Shown here: positions 7,057-13,160 of the stretch, piece by piece
Position numbering within the stretch: position 1 is the first letter of the stretch
How the letters are laid out: each line of letters starts with the position of its first letter
Source of the DNA: a virus
Virus record (IMG/VR): IMGVR_UViG_3300006920_000118
Coordinates: 1-35,351 of that record
Length of the DNA: 35,351 nucleotides
Direction: 5' to 3' (one strand)
The notes under the pieces: generated by a model
The model's input: only the letters and a program-made list of their open reading frames with translations
Told to the model about the DNA's origin: nothing
The model's database searches: none
Program-made: the position numbers and the translations under genes

Positions 7057-7471
7057 CCACCAACAAATTAATAGTTTTGGTAATGGAGACCTTTGGGAGG
7101 TTGTGCAGCGTGATAAATTACAAGCGTATAACTACCCTTTATTATGGATGCAAGACAATGGTAGTACAGTTCAAGATAAAGCGGTATTCTTTAACTTTAA
7201 TATCTTTGGTATAGATCAAGTATTAAATGGAGAAGAAAACGAAAACTTTGTTAAGTCTAGTATGCACCAAATACTATTAGACTATCTAGCCTACTTTAAG
7301 CAAATAGTATTAACAGATATAGACGGCAATAGAATTAAATTTGATTTACAGTTAACCGCTAATTTAACAAGTTTTACAGAAAGGTTTAACGATGAATTAA
7401 CAGGATGGGTAATGACTGTAAGTTTTAAAACACCATTCACTTATAACAAGTGTAACATACCAGTATCATAA
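7007..7471 (+). CDS. Putative tail terminator / neck protein
   Basis: The 154-aa product starts at the ATG at 7007 (a TTG lies one codon earlier). It has the layout LWEVVQRDKLQAYNYPLLWMQ (broken at about 28-48), a middle strand-helix portion (FGIDQVLNGEENENFVKSS) and a C-terminal ERFNDELTGWVMTVSF stretch. That arrangement is typical of Bacteroidota phage proteins coded between connector and holin and thought to cap the tail or join it to the neck. Assignment is by pattern and position, not by a diagnostic motif. Confidence 0.5.
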   Translation: MLNYERIIEESRTFANNHQQINSFGNGDLWEVVQRDKLQAYNYPLLWMQDNGSTVQDKAVFFNFNIFGIDQVLNGEENENFVKSSMHQILLDYLAYFKQIVLTDIDGNRIKFDLQLTANLTSFTERFNDELTGWVMTVSFKTPFTYNKCNIPVS

Positions 7472-7938
7472 TGCCACATAGAACAGAACTTAGTAACCTA
7501 TTTGAAAAAACCAGTTTTTACTGCGCTCAAATATTAGCCGTATTAATATCTTTTATAACTCCTATAGCAGGGGTTTTAATTGCTGTAGGGGCTTTTGTAT
7601 TCTTAGATACTATTATAGGAATATGGAAAGCAAAGAAGATAAAGCAACCTATTACATTTAGGAGAATGAGCAGCGTTATTAATAAAATGCTAGTTTATCA
7701 ATTAACTGTTATTACTTTCTTTATACTAGGTCATTTTATTGTAAACGACATAGTAAAAACCTTTATTGATGTTGACTATGCAATGACTAAAATAGTAGCA
7801 GTAGTATTAATTTCTATAGAGTTTTTTAGTATAGATGAAAGTTTTAAAACCGCTACAGGTAAAGGACTTTTAGAACGGCTTAACTATTTAATATCTAAAT
7901 ACAAAGAGAATAAAAAATCATTTAGAAAAGACGATTAA
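7471..7938 (+). CDS. Holin (phage holin family, Bacteroidota type)
   Basis: The 155-aa membrane protein has hydrophobic segments at about 18-50 (ILAVLISFITPIAGVLIAVG) and 71-92 (KMLVYQLTVITFFILGHF), and a third around 104-120. The family-like end IEFFSIDESFKTATGKGLL (about 117-135) precedes a Lys-rich cytoplasmic tail. Holins form membrane lesions that start lysis and let the endolysin reach the wall. The M15 endolysin and spanin-like genes lie close downstream. It overlaps the preceding stop (TAATG). Confidence 0.75.
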   Translation: MPHRTELSNLFEKTSFYCAQILAVLISFITPIAGVLIAVGAFVFLDTIIGIWKAKKIKQPITFRRMSSVINKMLVYQLTVITFFILGHFIVNDIVKTFIDVDYAMTKIVAVVLISIEFFSIDESFKTATGKGLLERLNYLISKYKENKKSFRKDD

Positions 7939-7971
7939 AAAAAATAGTTTATATTTACAAAAAATTAAACT

Positions 7972-9072
7972 ATGACTAATAAAAAGATTTATGTAAATGA
8001 CCAAGATGCAAAAGCAGTTTTTGGTAAGGTTAATACAAACAGAAAGTACAGATTAAACCCTGAACAACTTCAAAGGTTGAACGAGTACAAAGCAAACAAG
8101 AACATTGCTATTTTAGGTTTAGAGAACCACGAAGGGCAAGCGACAAATAGTCCTTACTATTGGGATAAGTCAGATCCAAAATATAGTTTCTTTGTAAAGA
8201 ACCCGAACTTTAAGACAGAAGATAAAGACGACTTTGTAAGCGAGTTGTTAGAATCAATAAAAGGACACGAGCCTAAATATCCAAAGATAAAAAGGAAGTT
8301 AGAAAGTGAAGGACATTTATTAGTAGTAGACCCTGCTGACATCCACGTAGGTAAACTTGCTAGGGCTTTTGAGACAGGAGAAGAGTATAACGCACAAATA
8401 GCAGTACAACGTGTCTTAGATGGTGTTAAAGGAATTATAAAGAAGTCTAACGGTTTTAATATAGATAAGATATTATTTGTAGGTGGTAACGACATTTTAC
8501 ATATTGATACACCTCAAAGAAAAACAACAAGCGGAACTCCACAAGATACTGACGGTATGTGGTACGATAACTTTCTAATTGCGAAGAAACTTTATGTAGA
8601 TGTTTTGGAGATGCTTTTAACAGTTGCAGATGTTCACTTTGTATTTAATCCAAGTAACCACGATTATACAAACGGCTTCTTTTTGGCTGACGTAATAAGC
8701 ACTCACTTTAGAAACTGTAAAAACATTACATTTGATTGTAGCATAGCACATAGAAAGTATTACGCTTACGGTAAAAACTTAATTGGAACTACTCATGGAG
8801 ACGGTGCAAAACAACAAGACTTAGGTAGCCTTATGAGTATTGAAGCAAAAGACCTTTGGGCGTATGCTGAACACCGTTACTATTATACACATCACGTACA
8901 CCACAAAACAGCAAAAGACTTCATTAACGTAACTGTTGAGAGTTTAAGAAGTCCTAGCGGTTCGGATAGTTGGCATGATAGAAACGGTTACACTGGCGCA
9001 CCTAAAGCGGTTGAAGGTTTTATTCACCATAAGGACTTTGGACAAGTAGCAAGATTAACACATATATTTTAA
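7972..9072 (+). CDS. Calcineurin-like metallophosphoesterase (Mre11/SbcD-like fold)
   Basis: The 366-aa protein has the full set of binuclear-metal phosphoesterase motifs in order: DPADIHVG (about 119-126, D-x-H), VGGNDILH (about 169-176, in place of GDxxD), NPSNHDY (about 226-232, GNHD variant), GTTHGDG (about 272-278) and HHVHHK (about 307-312, GHxH variant). The metal ligands are kept although the glycines next to them vary. Members act on DNA ends or nucleotides. Place between holin and endolysin is odd for a nuclease, but such genes are common in Bacteroidota phages. Possible roles are DNA-end processing, host DNA degradation or phosphatase activity; substrate is unknown. Confidence 0.75.
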   Translation: MTNKKIYVNDQDAKAVFGKVNTNRKYRLNPEQLQRLNEYKANKNIAILGLENHEGQATNSPYYWDKSDPKYSFFVKNPNFKTEDKDDFVSELLESIKGHEPKYPKIKRKLESEGHLLVVDPADIHVGKLARAFETGEEYNAQIAVQRVLDGVKGIIKKSNGFNIDKILFVGGNDILHIDTPQRKTTSGTPQDTDGMWYDNFLIAKKLYVDVLEMLLTVADVHFVFNPSNHDYTNGFFLADVISTHFRNCKNITFDCSIAHRKYYAYGKNLIGTTHGDGAKQQDLGSLMSIEAKDLWAYAEHRYYYTHHVHHKTAKDFINVTVESLRSPSGSDSWHDRNGYTGAPKAVEGFIHHKDFGQVARLTHIF

Positions 9073-9077
9073 TTATT

Positions 9078-9464
9078 ATGTATAAACTAAGTAAAAGAAG
9101 TTATGAACGCCTTAACGGTATAGATGCTATATTAATAGCAATAGTAACAGAAGCAATAAAAGAAAGCCCTTATGACTTTGGGATACCTAGAAGCGGAGGT
9201 ATGAGAACAGCAGAAGAGCAAAAGGAATTATTCGACAAAGGCAGAAGCAGAGCAGACGGAACTAAAAACAAATCTTACCACCAAACAGGTAAGGCTTTTG
9301 ACATATTCGCTTATGTAGACGGTAAAGCATCATGGGAGAAAGAACACCTTAAACCAATTGCTAAACATATTTTAAAGGTTGCTAAGGATCAATTCGATAT
9401 TAATTTAGAATGGGGTGGACATTGGAACGGATTTAAGGATATGCCACATTTCCAAATATCATGA
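9078..9464 (+). CDS. Endolysin, M15-family L,D/D,D-peptidase
   Basis: The 128-aa protein carries the zinc-peptidase signature of phage M15 endolysins. SYHQTGKAFDIF (about 66-77) supplies the first His and Asp ligands, and LEWGGHWNGFKDMPHFQ (about 110-126) supplies the catalytic Glu/Asp and the last His ligand. These enzymes cut peptide cross-links in peptidoglycan. It has no signal peptide, so release to the wall depends on the holin at 7471-7938. It overlaps the spanin-like gene by 4 bp (ATGA). Confidence 0.88.
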   Translation: MYKLSKRSYERLNGIDAILIAIVTEAIKESPYDFGIPRSGGMRTAEEQKELFDKGRSRADGTKNKSYHQTGKAFDIFAYVDGKASWEKEHLKPIAKHILKVAKDQFDINLEWGGHWNGFKDMPHFQIS

Positions 9465-9739
9465 TTAAAGGTTACATAGCAACGATAATTACATTATCTA
9501 TATTTTGCATCTTAGCAGCGTTCTTTTTAGGGCGTATGAGTAAAACGTGTGAAGAGTGTATTCCAGCAGATCCTATTATTAAATACATTGAAATAAAACA
9601 CCATGAGAAAGAAATTGAAATCAAAAGAGACTTTGAAAAGAAAATTAACACTATTCCTAATGCTACTGCTAACGACCTCGATAGCATTTGGTCAGACTAT
9701 GCAGAAAGATACGGTAAAGATACCTTTAAACGTCTATAA
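9461..9739 (+). CDS. Inner-membrane spanin-like protein (Rz-like)
   Basis: The 92-aa product has one N-terminal membrane segment (ATIITLSIFCILAAFFLG, about 7-24) followed by a charged, helical periplasmic part with Lys/Glu repeats (IEIKHHEKEIEIKRDFEKK, about 44-62). That is the design of an Rz-type inner spanin, which with an outer partner fuses inner and outer membranes as the last lysis step. The partner frame starts inside it, as in many Rz/Rz1 pairs. Assignment is by architecture and place. Confidence 0.65.
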   Translation: MIKGYIATIITLSIFCILAAFFLGRMSKTCEECIPADPIIKYIEIKHHEKEIEIKRDFEKKINTIPNATANDLDSIWSDYAERYGKDTFKRL

Positions 9740-9974
9740 AATAATGTCTACTTGTCCTATCTATTTAGACGAGTGTAATGCTTTAAGGGTTAACGATAGT
9801 ATTTATATTAGTAAGTTAGATAGTGCTGTTAATTATCTAGCGTTAAAATCAAAAGATTTAAGCGACTTAAACACAAAGCAAGGTATTAAGATAAAAAAAC
9901 TTCGTTTTAATGTTGTTAAAAGTGGTGTATTAGGTTTGGTGGTTGGTTTTGTTTTATGTATCTTCGCTTTATAA
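9603..9974 (+). CDS. Nested spanin-partner-like protein with signal peptide and C-terminal membrane segment
   Basis: The 123-aa frame starts 142 bp inside the preceding gene in another frame and extends beyond it. It begins with a classical signal sequence (basic start, LTLFLMLLLTTSIAFGQ, likely cleavage near residue 30) and ends with a hydrophobic segment (VLGLVVGFVLCIFAL, about 108-122). There is no lipobox cysteine at the cleavage site, so it is not a usual Rz1 lipoprotein. It may be the outer partner of a spanin pair or a unimolecular spanin-like protein held by its C-terminus. A terminator follows at 10005. Confidence 0.55.
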   Translation: MRKKLKSKETLKRKLTLFLMLLLTTSIAFGQTMQKDTVKIPLNVYKIMSTCPIYLDECNALRVNDSIYISKLDSAVNYLALKSKDLSDLNTKQGIKIKKLRFNVVKSGVLGLVVGFVLCIFAL

Positions 9975-10004
9975 TCTTTCATAGTTTAGTTTTAATTTCA
10001 GAAG

Positions 10005-10029
10005 AGCCTGCTTAATTGCGGGCTTTTTT
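10005..10029 (+). terminator. Rho-independent terminator at end of late/lysis block
   Basis: AGCCTGC (10005-10011) pairs fully with GCGGGCT (10018-10024, one U-G) around a 6-nt loop, and six T run to 10029. It closes the late transcript just before the early promoter at 10069. Confidence 0.85.
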
Positions 10030-10068
10030 GGTTTTATAAAAAAAAATTAAACTTTTTTCACTTTTTGT

Positions 10069-10098
10069 TTGGTAGTTAAAATAATTGTGTTACATTTG
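10069..10098 (+). promoter_or_regulatory. Bacteroidota-type early promoter
   Basis: TTG (10069-10071), 19-bp spacer, TACATTTG (10091-10098): an exact match to the host consensus. It lies between the late terminator and the first gene of the recombination block and is the best candidate for the main early promoter. Confidence 0.8.
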
Positions 10099-10125
10099 TA
10101 TTAACAAATTAAAACAATAAGAATT

Positions 10126-10350
10126 ATGACAAAGTTAGAAAAATACATAGAAACAATAAACAAATTTAATAATGTAGTAATCTTTGGTTCTGAGAAGCAA
10201 GGAAGTTTTACAAATTTATATTTTAAATGTACTTCTTTTGCAAAAGAAGGAATAGAAGAAGAACTTAATGACAAGGCTTTTAAGTCTTATAATAATATGG
10301 ATATTAAAAATGTAGATGGTGAGTATTTTTTTACATTTATTAATTATTAA
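10126..10350 (+). CDS. Early hypothetical protein
   Basis: This 74-aa protein is the first gene after the early promoter and has an A-rich leader. It has an N-terminal helix (TKLEKYIETINKFNN), a central strand and the end DGEYFFTFINY. Its length and place suit a small host-takeover protein, but no family is recognised. It is separated from the ribbon-helix-helix gene by 19 bp. Confidence 0.55.
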   Translation: MTKLEKYIETINKFNNVVIFGSEKQGSFTNLYFKCTSFAKEGIEEELNDKAFKSYNNMDIKNVDGEYFFTFINY

Positions 10351-10369
10351 CCCACCTAAATAAACGACT

Positions 10370-10495
10370 ATGAAACACTACGCACTACGTCTACCGCCAG
10401 AACTAATCGAAGCGATTAAGAAAGACGCCAAAAAGAATCAAAGAAGTACATCAGCACAGATTAGATATGTGCTTAAAAAACACTTAGACAAATGA
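10370..10495 (+). CDS. Tiny Arc-like ribbon-helix-helix DNA-binding protein
   Basis: A 41-aa frame (MKHYALRLPPELIEAIKKDA...) fits the Arc/MetJ ribbon-helix-helix fold. The strand HYALRLP is followed by helix PELIEAIKKDAKKNQ and a second helix beginning RSTSAQIRYVLKKHL. Such proteins dimerise and bind operators with the N-terminal strand. It is the second gene of the early operon and overlaps the next gene by ATGA, so it is probably an early repressor or auto-regulator. The fold pattern is clear; targets are unknown. Confidence 0.75.
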   Translation: MKHYALRLPPELIEAIKKDAKKNQRSTSAQIRYVLKKHLDK

Positions 10496-10713
10496 AAGAC
10501 TTAGAAACTATTGAAAGGCTGCTAGATGTAGCGGAGTTAATCAACTCACTAGAAAAAGACCTTACTAGGTCTAAGAAAGAAAGAGAAGATTTAGAAGGCT
10601 TAGATGATTTATTTGAAAATGGAACTTTCTTAGACAAGACTATTAAGTTTACAGAAGATAGGTTAGTGTTATTGAACTACGGATATGAAATAATTTTAAA
10701 CGAATTGAAATGA
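10492..10713 (+). CDS. Small helical early protein
   Basis: The 73-aa product is almost wholly helical, with charged heptad-like segments (LINSLEKDLTRSKKEREDLE, about 17-36). It has no recognised domain. ATGA overlaps at both ends place it firmly in the early operon between the ribbon-helix-helix gene and a 52-aa gene. A partner or adaptor role is possible; nothing specific can be said. Confidence 0.55.
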   Translation: MKDLETIERLLDVAELINSLEKDLTRSKKEREDLEGLDDLFENGTFLDKTIKFTEDRLVLLNYGYEIILNELK

Positions 10714-10868
10714 ATATACAACTACCAGTACATAAGTACTTAGCATTACTAACTCAAAAAGCGGTAACTAATGCAGACACGATCCAAAGCAAAGACTTTC
10801 AAGAATGGTTAATACATTTGAAAGCGGAAAGAATTGCAACTACAAATAAAATTAATAACTTAGCGTAA
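10710..10868 (+). CDS. Small hypothetical protein, 52 aa
   Basis: This frame starts in an ATGA overlap with the previous stop and ends 18 bp before the ERF gene, filling the gap. The product (MNIQLPVHKYLALLTQKAVT...) is helical, with QEWLIHLKAERIATTNK near the end. No family is recognised. Operon position is the main support. Confidence 0.6.
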   Translation: MNIQLPVHKYLALLTQKAVTNADTIQSKDFQEWLIHLKAERIATTNKINNLA

Positions 10869-10886
10869 AATTAAAACAAAACAATT

Positions 10887-11396
10887 ATGAAACGACTGTT
10901 AAACGTACAGAAAGAAATCGGCACACTATCAAAGAGTGCTAAGAACCCATTTTTTAAAAGTCAATACTTAGACTTGACTACAATTATCCAACACGTTACA
11001 CCGCTTTTAAATGAGCAGGGATTAGTATTAATTCAGCCACTTGCAGGAGATAGCGTAACAACGGCTATTTTAGATAGTGAAACAGGAGAAGTAATAGCAA
11101 GTAGTAGCCTAACTTTAGCACCGATGGCAGACCCTCAAAAAATGGGAAGTCAAATTACCTACTTTAGAAGATACACTTTAAAGAGTTTACTAGCAATAGC
11201 GGAGGAAGATGATGATGGTAATAGAGCAAGTAGACCAACACCAAAGCCTAAGATGTCTAAAAATCATTTCGATACTATGTTAAAAGGTGAAGATATTAAC
11301 GACCTTAGAGAGGTTTTAAAGAACTACGATTTAACACCAGAACAAAAAGAAGCAATTACTAACAGAGGAAAAGAATTAAAAGATGGGAGCAAGTAA
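10887..11396 (+). CDS. ERF-family single-strand annealing recombinase
   Basis: The 169-aa protein shows the ERF-superfamily pattern: FFKSQYLDLTTIIQHVTPLL (about 22-41), the TAILDSETGEVIASS segment (about 58-72), GSQITYFRRYTL (about 86-97) and the acidic EEDDDGN (about 106-112). ERF proteins form rings that anneal complementary single strands and recombine phage DNA, often helping circularisation. The C-terminal third is a separate basic/acidic tail. An SSB homologue sits two genes downstream and NinG is further on, forming a recombination set. Confidence 0.88.
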   Translation: MKRLLNVQKEIGTLSKSAKNPFFKSQYLDLTTIIQHVTPLLNEQGLVLIQPLAGDSVTTAILDSETGEVIASSSLTLAPMADPQKMGSQITYFRRYTLKSLLAIAEEDDDGNRASRPTPKPKMSKNHFDTMLKGEDINDLREVLKNYDLTPEQKEAITNRGKELKDGSK

Positions 11397-11604
11397 AGAG
11401 GAATTTATAAATGTGAGAATGTCAACACCAGACTATCACGAATTACCCGACTATATTAAGTCATCTATGGATATTAAATTTATAGACGTTGAAAATGTAG
11501 ACTATTCAGATAGTGAGTTGTGGGTATCACAAAAGAAAGTAAGTGATAAGGAATTTAAGAAACTCAAAAAGATTGAGTTCGATATAAGAAATAATAACAA
11601 GTAA
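11383..11604 (+). CDS. Hypothetical protein between ERF and SSB genes
   Basis: A 73-aa acidic protein overlaps the end of the ERF gene by 14 bp. It contains PDYHELPDYIKSSMDIKFID (about 16-35) and ends in a Lys-rich helix (EFKKLKKIEFDIRNNNK). No domain is recognised. The overlap suggests translation coupled to the annealase, and a recombination-accessory role would be a guess. Confidence 0.5.
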   Translation: MGASKEEFINVRMSTPDYHELPDYIKSSMDIKFIDVENVDYSDSELWVSQKKVSDKEFKKLKKIEFDIRNNNK

Positions 11605-11635
11605 ATAAATAGAGGCATCTAAATGCAAAACAATT

Positions 11636-11965
11636 ATGTATAAAGTAAAAGGAACAATCGCTTCAATAGAGGAAGTGAAAACACTAGACAACGGTGCAAA
11701 GGTGGTTAATTACATCTTAGACCAAACAGCAGAAAATGGCTATGTAACCAAGTATAATATCGGACTTTACAAAAAAGCAGAATATGCTGAACACGTAGAT
11801 AACTTTGTTAAATACAATAAAGTAGGTGATGAGGTAGATGTAGAGTTTACAATTAGATCGCAAGAGTACAATGGTAAAATATACAACAACCTAAACCATT
11901 GGAAACTGGATAAGGTAGGAGCAACTACAACGGCAAAAGAAGAGGTTGAAGATTTACCTTTCTAG
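11636..11965 (+). CDS. Single-stranded DNA-binding protein (DUF3127-like OB fold)
   Basis: The 109-aa protein matches the DUF3127-type OB-fold proteins of Bacteroidota. It has KGTIASIEEVKTLDNG (about 4-19), beta strands through VDVEFTIRSQEYNG, NNLNHWKLDKV, and an acidic tail ending EEVEDLPF. A tail ending in an acidic stretch plus PF is the hallmark of SSB proteins, which use it to dock partner enzymes. It works with the ERF annealase and replication genes. A terminator hairpin follows directly. Confidence 0.8.
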   Translation: MYKVKGTIASIEEVKTLDNGAKVVNYILDQTAENGYVTKYNIGLYKKAEYAEHVDNFVKYNKVGDEVDVEFTIRSQEYNGKIYNNLNHWKLDKVGATTTAKEEVEDLPF

Positions 11966-11969
11966 CCTT

Positions 11970-12037
11970 ACCGTTTAAATACCAAAATAACCGTTCATCA
12001 CAATTTTAAAAAGATGGACGGTTTTTTTATAACTTTG
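11970..12037 (+). promoter_or_regulatory. Tandem-box promoter A (ACCG boxes 20 bp apart plus TAACTTTG)
   Basis: ACCGTTTAAAT at 11970 and ACCGTTCATCACAATTTTA at 11990 start exactly 20 bp apart. TAACTTTG (12030-12037) follows 40 bp after the second box, with no TTG at the -33 position. The same geometry occurs at 16055 and 20368. Box position corresponds to activator sites replacing a -33 element. It would drive 12062 and the DnaA-like gene. Inference from repetition; no binding data. Confidence 0.6.
11991..12028 (+). terminator. Rho-independent terminator after SSB gene
   Basis: CCGTTCATC (11991-11999) pairs with GATGGACGG (12013-12021, one U-G) around a 13-nt loop, then seven T (12022-12028). 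The left arm is also the second box of tandem-box promoter A, so early termination and middle initiation overlap physically. Confidence 0.8.
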
Positions 12038-12061
12038 TTTAAAATTAAAAACAATAGAATT

Positions 12062-12337
12062 ATGAAAGACTACACTAAAGAAGAAAAAATAAAAATTGAT
12101 AAAGAGTTGTCAAATTTAAAAAAATCAGCAGATGAAAAAACGCCATCTTTTAAAGACATTATAAACTACTTTAATGGCGTGGAAAAAGTATTTTCGTATT
12201 ATGATAATAAAGTACATAATATAAAGCAACCATTAAATGCATTTAAGATAAATAGAAATTGGTATTTAGAAACTAAAGAGGGTGGTGATGTCATGGTTTT
12301 TTCTTTTTTTAAACAAAAATATGCAATTAAAAACTAG
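12062..12337 (+). CDS. Hypothetical protein, first gene after tandem-box promoter A
   Basis: The 91-aa protein starts at the ATG at 12062, after an A-rich leader. The frame is open further upstream, but that part lies in the terminator and promoter. It is Lys-rich and helical at first (TKEEKIKIDKELSNLKKS), then more mixed with NWYLETKEGGDVMVFSFFK near the end. No domain is recognised. The distance from the -7-like element fits a transcript starting about 20 bp upstream. Confidence 0.55.
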   Translation: MKDYTKEEKIKIDKELSNLKKSADEKTPSFKDIINYFNGVEKVFSYYDNKVHNIKQPLNAFKINRNWYLETKEGGDVMVFSFFKQKYAIKN

Positions 12338-12341
12338 AATT

Positions 12342-12470
12342 ATGGATGAATTAGAAAACTTGAAAGCAGCCGTTATAGACTTCTTGGCTGAGTTAGAAAC
12401 TTACAACGTAGATATACCTGTTAAGTTATGGGAGCAAATGGATGAATTAGAACACCTTGTTAAAAAATAA
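12342..12470 (+). CDS. Small acidic hypothetical protein, 42 aa
   Basis: A 42-aa frame begins 4 bp after the preceding stop with an A-rich leader. The product (MDELENLKAAVIDFLAELE...) is a strongly acidic helix pair ending MDELEHLVKK. A small protein-protein adaptor or an anti-host factor would fit, but nothing specific is visible. The frame stays open for 29 more codons beyond its TAA, through the structured RNA. Confidence 0.5.
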   Translation: MDELENLKAAVIDFLAELETYNVDIPVKLWEQMDELEHLVKK

Positions 12471-12476
12471 ACAATA

Positions 12477-12577
12477 AAGCCGTCTATCTTCGATTTAACA
12501 CCGAAAGGATTAACTCAATTTATTAAGACTTCTAGCGGAAGAGTTCCACAACTAGATTAAAAAGATAGGCGGCTTTT
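12477..12577 (+). ncRNA. Structured RNA element with a 14-bp closing stem
   Basis: A 14-bp stem (12477-12490 with 12562-12575, one U-G) encloses 71 nt that hold two further hairpins. One is a GAAA tetraloop hairpin: TTAA/TTAA at 12495-98 and 12510-13, plus CC/GG at 12501-02 and 12507-08. The other is a two-part stem: TCTAG/CTAGA at 12531-35 and 12552-56, and inside it GGAA/TTCC at 12537-40 and 12544-47. Four U end the outer stem, so it may stop transcription weakly. It could be a stable ncRNA, a processed sRNA or a regulatory leader of the DnaA-like gene at 12594. Confidence 0.5.
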
Positions 12578-12593
12578 AATTAAAACTAAATAA

Positions 12594-12977
12594 ATGAATA
12601 TTGAAAGAATTAACCCGTACGTTTACGCTGGACTATCAGCACAGAAACAACAAGAAAGCAGAAAGAATAAAGTATCTTCACTTGATGTAGTGTTAGATTT
12701 TATCTGTGATAAGTTTGAAACAACTAAAGAAGATTTAAGAACTAGGAAAAGAAGCCGTGAGACGCACGTTTACCCTCGTAGAATGTTCTACTACCTTTCA
12801 AGGAAGTACACGCTTAACAGCGTAACTAAAATAGGTTTAACGCTACGACAAGACCACGCCACAGTTTTACATTCTATAAGCGAGTGCAAAAAGGATATTT
12901 CTTTTATTTACTCAGAAGAGGGTAAAAAGTTTGCTCAAATTGAAAAGGAGTTTAAAGAAAAATACAATTTAAATTAG
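12594..12977 (+). CDS. Stand-alone DnaA domain IV-like DNA-binding protein
   Basis: The 127-aa protein lacks the DnaA ATPase but has the DNA-binding domain IV. It has DVVLDFICDKFETTKEDLRT (about 31-50), RTRKRSRETHVYPRRMFYYL (about 49-68), then the signature RQDHATVLHSI (about 84-94), the form of the DnaA DHTTVLHA box-recognition motif. It would bind DnaA-box-like DNA at a phage origin or as a transcription regulator. The tandem boxes of this phage (TTATCACA at 16081) are near-matches to TTATCCACA, so a link is possible. It precedes the replication genes. Confidence 0.8.
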   Translation: MNIERINPYVYAGLSAQKQQESRKNKVSSLDVVLDFICDKFETTKEDLRTRKRSRETHVYPRRMFYYLSRKYTLNSVTKIGLTLRQDHATVLHSISECKKDISFIYSEEGKKFAQIEKEFKEKYNLN

Positions 12978-13026
12978 AGTTTAAAGGCTTGGAGATAGAG
13001 GATTATGTAACAATTAAAAAATAAAT

Positions 13027-13056
13027 TTGTTTATTACAAAATAATAATTATCTTTG
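13027..13056 (+). promoter_or_regulatory. Bacteroidota-type promoter of the replication operon
   Basis: TTG (13027-13029), 19 bp, TATCTTTG (13049-13056) match the host consensus exactly. The transcript would start near 13062 and carry a ~100-nt structured leader before the ATG at 13161. Confidence 0.8.
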
Positions 13057-13061
13057 CTAAC

Positions 13062-13143
13062 AAGTTCGGACAGGAACAAAAAGAAATTTTATTAACCCTT
13101 GTGTTAGTTGGACTGTCCTCCGCTTTCACAGGGGTTTTGTTTT
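13062..13143 (+). promoter_or_regulatory. Structured leader with attenuator-like hairpin and possible pseudoknot
   Basis: AACCCTTGTG (13094-13103) pairs with CACAGGGGTT (13127-13136, one U-G) and is followed by a broken U run (TTTGTTTTAT region), as in a terminator. Its 23-nt loop contains CTGTCC (13113-13118), complementary to GGACAG (13068-13073) upstream. The two pairings can form a pseudoknot or compete. This suggests control of read-through into the replication operon; the trigger is unknown. Confidence 0.5.
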
Positions 13144-13160
13144 ATATTAACTTTTATATT

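Noticed and set aside
7950-7957. Host-like -7 element TATATTTA before the phosphoesterase gene
   Set aside because: The last base differs from TAnnTTTG and there is no TTG at the right distance (around 7928).
9975-10125. tRNA or other RNA gene in the late/early gap
   Set aside because: Only a terminator and a promoter were found; no cloverleaf was seen here or elsewhere in the window.
12311-12318. Another TGCAATTA
   Set aside because: It ends only 20 bp before an ATG instead of 33, has no TAYTTTA at the right place and lies inside the coding end of 12062-12337.
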